64,000 nt of DNA, taken from the NCBI GenBank assembly GCA_002270295.1, contig NISF01000005.1, positions 248,555 to 312,554 of the forward strand, written 5' to 3'. Below are positions 57,806 through 64,000 of this stretch, piece after piece. The notes under the pieces were generated by a model. It had not been told where the DNA came from, searched no databases, and saw only the letters and a program-made list of their open reading frames with translations. Both the position numbers and the translations under genes were made by a program. Numbering within the stretch: the stretch's first letter is position 1; each line of letters opens with the position of its first letter. Source of the stretch: Enterobacter sp. 10-1 (lineage in GTDB: Bacteria; Pseudomonadota; Gammaproteobacteria; Enterobacterales; Enterobacteriaceae).

Positions 57806-58954
57806 TCACTCCCACGCCGCTTCCAGCATCTCCAGCAGCTGTTCGCTACTCAGCGTGACCGGGTTGGCTTTCATCGACGATGAGCCGCTGGCGGCCAGCG
57901 CGGCGGGCTCAAGCGCCTGATGCGCCACGCCAAGGTCATTCAGGTTGCCGAGCCCCGCGCTGCGGCTCCATTCGTGCAGGCTCTCCCAGGCGGTATCCGG
58001 ATGCACGTTGAGCCCGTCGGCCAGCCAGCGGCGCACGTCGTTAAAGCGCCCGCGCAGGGCTTCATCGGTGACCAGCGATTCGTTAAGCGCGAGGCCGAAG
58101 GGCAGCAGGCAGCCGCACAGCGCGCCGTGGGAGGCGTTGCTCAGGCCGCCCAGCGGTCCCGCCAGGCCGTGAACCACGCCGAGACCGGCATTGGCCAGCG
58201 CCAGGCCGCCGCACAGGCTGACCCAGGCCATTTCATCGCGGCTCTGCGGGCACTCTTTCTCCATCAGCGTTTTTAGCGCCTTGATGCCGCGCGGGATCGC
58301 TTCCCGGCACAGGGCGTCGGTAAAAGGATTGGCTCGGGTACACAGCCAGGGTTCGATAAGCTGGGTGATCGCATCGAGGCCGGAGCCCAGCGTCACCGCC
58401 CGCGGCGCGTTATCGGTCAGCGCCGGGTCGACGATCGCCAGGTCCGGCAGCATACGGTCATCGCGCAGGCTGACCTTACGCTGCTGCTGCACGACGTTAA
58501 TCACCGCGTTTTTCGTCACCTCGGCTCCGGTGCCGGAGGTGGTGGGGATGGCGACAAACGGCAGCGGATGCGCCTCCAGTACCCGACCGCTGCCGACCAC
58601 TTCCAGATACTCGATGACCTCCCCGGATGCTGGCACCAGCGCGGCGATCGCCTTGCCGGCGTCGATAACCGCGCCGCCCCCGAGGCTCACTACCGCCCCG
58701 ACGCCCTCTTCGCGGGCCAGGCGCACGCCCTGTTCGATAGCGTGCAGGTCGGGCTCATGGGCGATGGAGAGGGTCGTCACCTCAAGCGCGTGGGCGCGAA
58801 GTTCGGCCAGCAAAAAGTCGGCCCGCTGCGGGCTGGCGCCATGCACCATCAGCACCTTGCCGCTGTGCTGGGCCAGCCAGGGCGCAGCGCTCTGCGCCAG
58901 GCCGCGACCAAAACGAATATTTCCCGGGGTTAAAACGTTAAAGGGGGTCAGCAT
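57806..58954 (-). CDS. iron-containing alcohol dehydrogenase-fold enzyme with altered metal site
   Basis: The 382-residue protein has the fold of group III (iron-activated) alcohol dehydrogenases: NAD-binding SLGGGAVIDAGKAIAA (about 90-105), IPTTSGTGAEVTKNAVI, and the C-terminal alpha domain. Metal-binding positions are changed: the GxDAxxHxxE motif reads GLDAITQLIE (His to Gln), and the HxxxHxLG motif reads HGLAGPLGG (His to Gly), while Asp and the last His (ASHGAL) remain. The substrate is unknown; maleylacetate reductases and other members with odd metal sites are alternatives. ATG 58952-58954 has GGAG six bases upstream; a GTG one codon earlier is less likely. Confidence 0.87.
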   Translation of the reverse strand: MLTPFNVLTPGNIRFGRGLAQSAAPWLAQHSGKVLMVHGASPQRADFLLAELRAHALEVTTLSIAHEPDLHAIEQGVRLAREEGVGAVVSLGGGAVIDAGKAIAALVPASGEVIEYLEVVGSGRVLEAHPLPFVAIPTTSGTGAEVTKNAVINVVQQQRKVSLRDDRMLPDLAIVDPALTDNAPRAVTLGSGLDAITQLIEPWLCTRANPFTDALCREAIPRGIKALKTLMEKECPQSRDEMAWVSLCGGLALANAGLGVVHGLAGPLGGLSNASHGALCGCLLPFGLALNESLVTDEALRGRFNDVRRWLADGLNVHPDTAWESLHEWSRSAGLGNLNDLGVAHQALEPAALAASGSSSMKANPVTLSSEQLLEMLEAAWE

Positions 58955-58992
58955 CACGGGCTCCTGTATCGGCGAAAAAGGCTGGAATCAAC

Positions 58993-59073
58993 TATACCCT
59001 AAATAATTCGGGTTGCAGGAAGGCGGCAACGCAGGTAAGTGACCGGGGCGAGCGAGGAAAGCCAACGCATATG
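58993..59073. repeat. enterobacterial intergenic repeat, partial copy
   Basis: The stretch opens with ATACCCTAAATAATTCGGGTTGCAGGAAGGCGGCAA-like sequence and continues with GTAAGTGACCGGGGCGAGCGAGGAAAGCCAACGCA. I recall this block from many enterobacterial intergenic regions, where a longer form ends with sequence complementary to the start (CAACTTGAAGTATGACGGGTAT). That closing half is missing here, so this looks truncated. Confidence 0.6.
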
Positions 59074-59175
59074 TCATTACATATTATCCGCCAGGCTGCT
59101 CCGTTGCTGGCTGTACTCGCGCAGCCGATGGAGTATGGTGAATAAAACGTCCCTTCGGTTAAGGAATCCCTGACA

Positions 59176-59799
59176 ATGCTAAGAATACTGGGTAAACGCT
59201 CATCAATTAACGTCCGTAAAGTGTTGTGGACCTGCGAAGAAGCGGGCCTTGAGTATCAGCAGGAAGATTACGGTAGCGGATTTCAGCCGATTGATACCGC
59301 GGAGTTCCGCGCGCTGAATCCGAACAGCCTGGTGCCGGTTCTGCTGGATGACGACTTTGTCCTGTGGGAGTCGAACAGCATCTGTCGCTACCTGGCGCGC
59401 AAAGCCGGGCGCGACGATCTGCTGCCCGTCGCGCCGCAGGCGGCTGCCGAGGTCGAGCGCTGGATGGACTGGCAGGCCACGGAGTTTAATAACGCCTGGC
59501 GCTACGCGTTTATGGGCCTGGTGCGTAAGGACCCGCGCTTTCAGGACCCGGCGGCGCTGAAAGAGAGCATTGCCAGCTGGACCCGCTGCGTGCAGATAGT
59601 GGACGCTCAGCTTCAGCAAACCGGCGCGTGGCTGGCCGGCAGCCGGTTTACGCTGGCGGATATCGTTCTGGGCCTGTCGGTCCATCGCTGGAAAATGACG
59701 CCCTTCGCCCACCCGGAGATGCCGGCCGTTGAACGCTGGTATATGGCGCTCAATCAGCGCCCGGCGTTCATGCGCCACGGTAATAACGGCACGGCGTGA
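59176..59799 (+). CDS. glutathione S-transferase (GstB-like)
   Basis: The 207-residue protein has a thioredoxin-like N-terminal domain (LRILGKRSSINVRKVLWTCEEAGLEY; NPNSLVPVLLDDDFVLWESNSICRYLA) and an all-helical C-terminal GST domain (FTLADIVLGLSVHRW). The glutathione-site motif LVPVL and ESNSI (Glu-Ser binding the gamma-glutamyl part) are intact. A serine near residue 9-10 could activate glutathione, as in beta/theta-type bacterial enzymes. It resembles E. coli GstB in layout (MDWQATEFNNAWR / MGLVRK). The ATG has AAGGA 15 bases upstream, a weak signal. Substrate unknown. Confidence 0.9.
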   Translation: MLRILGKRSSINVRKVLWTCEEAGLEYQQEDYGSGFQPIDTAEFRALNPNSLVPVLLDDDFVLWESNSICRYLARKAGRDDLLPVAPQAAAEVERWMDWQATEFNNAWRYAFMGLVRKDPRFQDPAALKESIASWTRCVQIVDAQLQQTGAWLAGSRFTLADIVLGLSVHRWKMTPFAHPEMPAVERWYMALNQRPAFMRHGNNGTA

Positions 59800-59941
59800 C
59801 GGCGGGATAAAAAAATGTCCAGAATTACATCGCCCTGGACGTTAAATTCAGCCTGTTCGCTTTGCAATCACCGACGACTGCCGTTACGATCTGCGTCCCT
59901 TTTTTATCCACCCGGTAGCGCGTACGGCAGGAAGGTATGGT

Positions 59942-61147
59942 TTGAGCAGGCGGTTGAGCCCTGTGTTGCTGGCGTCTCTGCTGCTTGTCGGATGCTCCGG
60001 AACGCTTTCGCAAATGAGTGTCCCTTCTGACGAAACCAGTCAGGTTGGGCAAAACGGGCATCTGCTCTCCATTGATTCCTTCGTTAACCATTATATGCAG
60101 AGCAAGCAGGTGAGCGGCGTGGTGGTGGCGGTTATCCAGCATAACGGCCCGGCGGAATTTCACTGCTACGGCGTGACCGATGCGAAAAATCGCTACCCGA
60201 TTACCCCGGATACGCTCTTTGCCCTGGGATCGCTGAGTAAAGGGATCACCGCCGAGGTGATAACCCTGCTGGTCAATGAGGGGCGGCTGCAGTGGGACGA
60301 TACGCTCTCCATGCTGCTGCCGCCGGAGATCCGGCTGAGCGAGGATGCCAAAAAAATCACCCTGCTACAGCTGGTCACGCATACCTCCGGCCTGCCGCGT
60401 CAGCCGATGAACCTGCTGTCGCTGGAGCATCTGCTGGCCTACCTGAGCGATGGGGAAAACTTCTACCACGACCTCGACAGCGACGATGCGCTGGGCTATC
60501 TCCGCACCTTCAGCGCGCCGCGGGTGCGTGAGCCTGAGTACTCCAATCTTGGCTACGCCGTTCTGGGCTACATCCTCAAATATCAGACCGGGGAATCCGT
60601 TGATACGCTGGCGTCGCGGATGATTTTCCAGCCGCTGGCGCTGCAGAGCACCAGCTTCGTGCCGTCAACGCTGCGCGGATACTCCCGGCGCGCGCTCGGG
60701 CATGCGGGGGATCAGCCGAAATTTAAAACCCGCGGAGCGCTGACTCCGGACTGGCAGTTCAGCAACAATATGGTCGGGGCGGCAAACCTGTACAGCGATG
60801 CCCAGGACCTGATCGCCTGGGCCCGCGCCCATTTTTCACCGACCCATAACGCGGCGCTGGATAAAGCCTTTGCCGACGTCGGCGCGGACTACTATCCGCG
60901 GCAGACGGAGGCGGCGAATATTGCCTGGGTTACCGATACGATCGGCGGGCAGAAAATTACCTATCAGGTGGGCTATATCGGCGGCTATTCCAGCTATATC
61001 GGTTTCGATAAAGCGAACCAGAATGCGGTGGTGGTGCTGCAAAATAGCTTTAACTGGAGTAACTACATCGGGCATGCGATTTTGCAAAATCAGGCGGCGG
61101 GAACGGCTTATCAGGCGCGCCATGAGGGGTTAAAAAAAGCCCCGTGA
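59942..61147 (+). CDS. lipoprotein of the serine beta-lactamase-like/PBP4B hydrolase family
   Basis: The 401-residue protein has a lipoprotein signal with lipobox LLVGC (Cys about 19) and a serine hydrolase domain of the class C beta-lactamase/AmpH type. The SxxK motif is SLSK (about residues 97-100), and YSN in EYSNLGYAVLG is the YxN motif. The third KTG/HxG motif is not clear; GYIGGYSSYIGF is in its place. Activity on cell wall peptides or esters is possible; resistance is not implied. The start is TTG at 59942, with AGGAAGG six bases upstream. The stop codon lies inside the terminator stem of the convergent gor gene. Confidence 0.87.
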   Translation: MSRRLSPVLLASLLLVGCSGTLSQMSVPSDETSQVGQNGHLLSIDSFVNHYMQSKQVSGVVVAVIQHNGPAEFHCYGVTDAKNRYPITPDTLFALGSLSKGITAEVITLLVNEGRLQWDDTLSMLLPPEIRLSEDAKKITLLQLVTHTSGLPRQPMNLLSLEHLLAYLSDGENFYHDLDSDDALGYLRTFSAPRVREPEYSNLGYAVLGYILKYQTGESVDTLASRMIFQPLALQSTSFVPSTLRGYSRRALGHAGDQPKFKTRGALTPDWQFSNNMVGAANLYSDAQDLIAWARAHFSPTHNAALDKAFADVGADYYPRQTEAANIAWVTDTIGGQKITYQVGYIGGYSSYIGFDKANQNAVVVLQNSFNWSNYIGHAILQNQAAGTAYQARHEGLKKAP

Positions 61148-61156
61148 GTACGGGGC
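61132..61156 (-). terminator. intrinsic terminator of gor
   Basis: On the minus strand GCCCCGT-ACTC-ACGGGGC is followed by seven T residues. The element spans the last codons and stop of the convergent serine hydrolase gene. Confidence 0.88.
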
Positions 61157-61164
61157 CTTGAAGA

Positions 61165-62517
61165 TTAGCGCATGGTAACGAACTCTTCCGCGGCGGTCGG
61201 GTGAATCGCCACGGTGTTGTCGAAGTCCTTCTTGGTGGCGCCCATCTTCAGCGCGACCGCAAAGCCCTGCAGCATTTCATCCATGCCGAAGCCGATGCCG
61301 TGAATACCGACAATCTTCTCTTCCGGACCGACGCAGACCAGCTTCATGCGGCACGGCTGGCGGTGCGAGGTCACGGCGGTATACATCGCGGTAAAGGACG
61401 ATTTATAGACCTTCACCGCCTCATCGCCGTACTGCTCGCGGGCCTGCGGCTCGGTTAAGCCGACGGTGCCGATCGGCGGGTGGCTGAAGACCACGGTCGG
61501 GATGTTGCTGTAGTCCAGATGCTCTTCCGGCTTGTTGTTGAACAGACGCTCGGAGAGGCGGCGGCCGGCGGCAACGGCGACCGGCGTCAGCTCGACCGCG
61601 CCGGTGTTATCGCCCACCGCGTAGATCCCCGCCACGCTGGTGTTCTGCAACTTATCCACGACGATATAGCCTTTGTCGTTGGTCTTCACCCCGGTAGCCT
61701 TGAGGTTGAAGTTATCGGTCTCCGGCTGGCGGCCAATGGCCCAGATCAGGCAATCGACGGTCTGGCTGCGGCCATCTTCCAGGGTCAGGGTCAGGCTGCC
61801 GTCGGCGTTTTTCACCACCGACTGCGGAATGGCGTGGGTATGCAGCTGCGGGCCTTCGGCGTTCATCACCTCAACCAGCGTCTCGACAATCAGCGGATCG
61901 AAGCTGCGCAGCGGCGCGTGCTTGCGCACGAACAGATGCGTCTCGGCCCCCAGACCGTTAATCACGCCCGCCAGCTCAACGGCAATATAGCCCGCGCCGA
62001 CAACCGCCACGCGCTTCGGCAGCGCCGGCAGCTCGAAGAAGCCGTTGGAATCGATGCCGTACTCTACGCCCGGAATCGACGGATGGCTCGGGCGGCCGCC
62101 GGTGGCGATGAGGATATGATCGGCCGTCAGGGTTTCGCCGTTGACTTCAACCGTTTTGGCGTCGATAAAACGGGCGAAGCCTTTAATCACGTCGACCTTA
62201 TTTTTACCCAGCACGTTGTCGTAAGAGGTATGAATGCGGTCGATATAGGCGCTGCGGCTGGCAACCAGCCTGTCCCAGTCGAAGTGATTGATGGTGGTAT
62301 CGAAACCGTAGTCCGGGCCGTACAGGTGAATCGCTTCGCGAATCTGCGCCGCGTGCCACATGATCTTCTTCGGTACACAGCCGACGTTAACGCAGGTGCC
62401 GCCCAGATCTTTCGCTTCAATCAGGGCGCACTTCTGGCCGTACATCGCCGCGCGGTTGATGGAGGCAATACCGCCGCTGCCGCCGCCGATAGCAATGTAG
62501 TCATAATGTTTGCTCAT
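61165..62517 (-). CDS. gor: glutathione reductase
   Basis: The 450-residue protein equals E. coli Gor in length. It reduces GSSG to GSH with NADPH. The FAD-binding motif GGGSGGIAS (residues about 11-19), the redox disulfide [13 protein letters not shown] (Cys about 42 and 47), the NADPH Rossmann motif [13 protein letters not shown] with the downstream [10 protein letters not shown] that selects NADPH, and the C-terminal catalytic His-Glu ([11 protein letters not shown]) are all present. It is the end gene of a minus-strand pair with rlmJ and has its own terminator. Confidence 0.98.
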   Translation of the reverse strand: MSKHYDYIAIGGGSGGIASINRAAMYGQKCALIEAKDLGGTCVNVGCVPKKIMWHAAQIREAIHLYGPDYGFDTTINHFDWDRLVASRSAYIDRIHTSYDNVLGKNKVDVIKGFARFIDAKTVEVNGETLTADHILIATGGRPSHPSIPGVEYGIDSNGFFELPALPKRVAVVGAGYIAVELAGVINGLGAETHLFVRKHAPLRSFDPLIVETLVEVMNAEGPQLHTHAIPQSVVKNADGSLTLTLEDGRSQTVDCLIWAIGRQPETDNFNLKATGVKTNDKGYIVVDKLQNTSVAGIYAVGDNTGAVELTPVAVAAGRRLSERLFNNKPEEHLDYSNIPTVVFSHPPIGTVGLTEPQAREQYGDEAVKVYKSSFTAMYTAVTSHRQPCRMKLVCVGPEEKIVGIHGIGFGMDEMLQGFAVALKMGATKKDFDNTVAIHPTAAEEFVTMR

Positions 62518-62588
62518 GAGTCATATCCTTAATATCTGAATGCTGCGATTGTATACCGGAAATCAATAGGTTCCGCCGATGACTGCGA

Positions 62589-63431
62589 TTACTCCGGGAC
62601 GATCCAGCTAACCGTTGCATGACCGATGCCGGTCGGCACCAGCTTTTTGTGCAGCCACGGCAGGACGTTGTTCATCTGCTGTTCCAGCTTCCACGGCGGG
62701 TTGATAACGATCATCCCCGACGCGGTCATTCCACGCTGGTCGCTGTCCGGGCGCACGGCAAGCTCAATCTGCATGATTTTACGAATGCCGGTTGCTTCTA
62801 ACTCTTTGATCATTCGCTTAATCTGCGCACGTAAGACCACCGGGTACCACAGCGCATAGGTGCCGGTAGCGAAGCGCTTGTAGCCTTCGTGAATGCCGGT
62901 AACGACCGCCTGGTAATCGCTTTTAATTTCGTACGGCGGGTCGATAAGAATCAGACCGCGACGGGAGGCGGGCGGCAGCTTAGCCTTCAGCTGCTGATAA
63001 CCATCGGACTTTTCCACGCGCGCGCGCTCGTCTTTCTGGAATTCTGAGCGCAGCAGCGGGAAATCGCTCGGGTGCAGCTCGGTCAGCTGCAGGCTGTCCT
63101 GCTCGCGCAGAAGCTGGCGGGCAACCAGCGGCGAGCCCGGATAGTAGCGCAGCTGGCCGCTACGGTTGAAGTGCTGAACCACGGAGATATACGGCTCCAG
63201 CTCGGCCGGCAGGTCATCCTGCTGCCAGATGCGGGAGATGCCTTCCAGATACTCGCCGGTACGCTCGGCGTGCTCGCTGCTCAGATGGTAGCGCCCTGCG
63301 CCGGCGTGGGTGTCCAGATAGAGAAACGGTTTCTCTTTCTCTTTCAGCGATTCAATGATCAGACTCTGAACGGTGTGTTTGAGGACGTCGGCGTGGTTGC
63401 CTGCGTGAAAGCTGTGGCGATAACTGAGCAT
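62589..63431 (-). CDS. rlmJ: 23S rRNA (adenine2030-N6)-methyltransferase RlmJ
   Basis: The 280-residue protein equals E. coli RlmJ in length. It adds the m6A2030 mark to 23S rRNA. The SAM-binding region YLDTHAGAGRY (about 39-49) and the catalytic DPPYE motif (about 164-168, in GLILIDPPYEIK) are intact, as is the C-terminal NPPWKLEQQMNN. I chose the ATG at 63429-63431 (MLSYRHSFHAGNHADVLKH, as in E. coli) over an upstream in-frame start 38 codons away. Confidence 0.96.
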   Translation of the reverse strand: MLSYRHSFHAGNHADVLKHTVQSLIIESLKEKEKPFLYLDTHAGAGRYHLSSEHAERTGEYLEGISRIWQQDDLPAELEPYISVVQHFNRSGQLRYYPGSPLVARQLLREQDSLQLTELHPSDFPLLRSEFQKDERARVEKSDGYQQLKAKLPPASRRGLILIDPPYEIKSDYQAVVTGIHEGYKRFATGTYALWYPVVLRAQIKRMIKELEATGIRKIMQIELAVRPDSDQRGMTASGMIVINPPWKLEQQMNNVLPWLHKKLVPTGIGHATVSWIVPE

Positions 63432-63624
63432 GGATGCAGAGATTCCGGGAATTAAACAAGATAACCGATAGTTTACCGCAGATCCGTCCGGATTACCGCT
63501 GTAGCGCCGTGCTGTTTCAATTGTGGCAAAAGCGTTGCAAAACATAACGGTGTCATAAAAATGTCAAACGGTCGCGCTAGCGTCGCGTGCAGGCAAGGTA
63601 ATTGTTTGAATAAAAGGAAAAATA

Positions 63625-64000
63625 ATGAAACTGCAAATCACACTTCTGACGTCGGCGCTGATCCTGGCGCTGCCGGCGCTGGCAAAAGACGTCCCGCTTA
63701 ATCAGGCGGCGGCGATCGCCGCCAGCGTCACCCCTGCGGCCGCCAGTCCGGCGTTTGACGCGCTGGAAAGCCAGACGCTGGCGGCGCTGCGCCAGGCGCT
63801 GAAAGGGGATGCCGCAACGCTCACCCGCGGCCAGCTGGAGCACGCTAAGCAGAATAAAACCCAGGCGGATAAAGCCTGGCTCAAGGCCAGCGGCTACGAT
63901 TTTCAGGCTAAAGCGAACCAGCAGGCGGGGATTGAGCTGCTCTCGGCGTTCAGCAAACTCCCTGATTCGGTGGTGAAAGATAACCTCGCTACCGTCACCG
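63625..64000 (+). CDS. exported protein of unknown function (C-terminus cut by window edge)
   Basis: An open frame of at least 125 codons begins at ATG 63625 with AAAGGA eight bases upstream, divergent from rlmJ. The first 20 residues (MKLQITLLTSALILALPALA, cleavage before KDVP) are a signal peptide. The visible part is Ala/Gln/Leu-rich and probably helical (AAAIAASVTPAAASPAFDAL; QAGIELLSAFSKLPD). In E. coli prlC, not an exported protein, lies at this place, so this is an extra gene. I cannot name it; a long periplasmic acid-phosphatase-like protein is a weak guess. Confidence 0.8.
   Translation, partial: MKLQITLLTSALILALPALAKDVPLNQAAAIAASVTPAAASPAFDALESQTLAALRQALKGDAATLTRGQLEHAKQNKTQADKAWLKASGYDFQAKANQQAGIELLSAFSKLPDSVVKDNLATVT

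Noticed and set aside
61480-62532. 350-codon plus-strand open frame opposite gor
   Set aside because: Shadow of gor; no ribosome site, no domain, composition follows from the codon pattern of gor.

Overview
The window is chromosomal DNA of an enterobacterium. Gene order over most of its length matches Escherichia coli K-12 (yiaD-bisC-yiaC-tag-yhjY-yhjX-eptB-proK-dppABCDF, then bcs, yhjK-dctA-yhjJ-kdgK-yhjG-yhjE-yhjD-yhjC, treF, gor-rlmJ). The GC-rich codon use, a second complete cellulose synthase operon, the long GC-rich repeat behind proK and several non-E. coli genes point to the Klebsiella/Raoultella/Kosakonia/Enterobacter group. I cannot fix the genus from sequence alone.

Layout. 1-5.1 kb: a LacI-type regulator cut by the left edge, lipoprotein yiaD, biotin sulfoxide reductase bisC, acetyltransferase yiaC and DNA glycosylase tag. 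5.2-9.5 kb: yhjY, the pyruvate-responsive MFS gene yhjX with a recognisable YpdB-type operator, LPS phosphoethanolamine transferase eptB, and tRNA-Pro(CGG) with promoter and terminator. 10.3-16 kb: the dipeptide/heme ABC transporter dppABCDF. 16.4-27.9 kb: a first cellulose operon, bcsO-Q-A-B-C-D-Z, in the place where E. coli has yhjV. 27.9-31.4 kb, opposite strand: bcsE-F-G (c-di-GMP sensing and phosphoethanolamine modification of cellulose). 31.5-42.0 kb: a second, E. coli-type operon, bcsR-Q-A-B-Z-C. 42.3-53.4 kb: EAL protein yhjK, C4-dicarboxylate carrier dctA, M16-like yhjJ, KDG kinase kdgK with a KdgR-like site, AsmA-like yhjG, transporter yhjE, membrane protein yhjD. 53.5-64 kb: a divergent LysR/SDR pair, a GNAT, cytoplasmic trehalase treF, an iron-ADH-fold enzyme, a GST, a lipoprotein serine hydrolase, gor, rlmJ and an exported protein cut by the right edge.

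The biological centre is the 26-kb cellulose island. Both BcsA copies keep the DDG/DCD/TED/QxxRW catalytic motifs and the PilZ c-di-GMP motifs, both BcsB copies keep export signals and a C-terminal anchor, and both BcsZ copies keep the GH8 catalytic Glu and Asp. Both synthases therefore look functional. They differ in accessories: the first has BcsO, BcsD and a canonical-P-loop BcsQ; the second has BcsR and a BcsQ with an altered P-loop. The single bcsEFG set sits between them and could serve either product. A phosphodiesterase-type gene (yhjK) directly follows the island. Dual-operon arrangements of this kind have been described in related enterobacteria, so the novelty lies in the division of labour and regulation, not in the presence of the genes.

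I saw no insertion sequence, prophage, CRISPR array or rRNA gene. All recognised genes appear intact except the two cut by the window edges.
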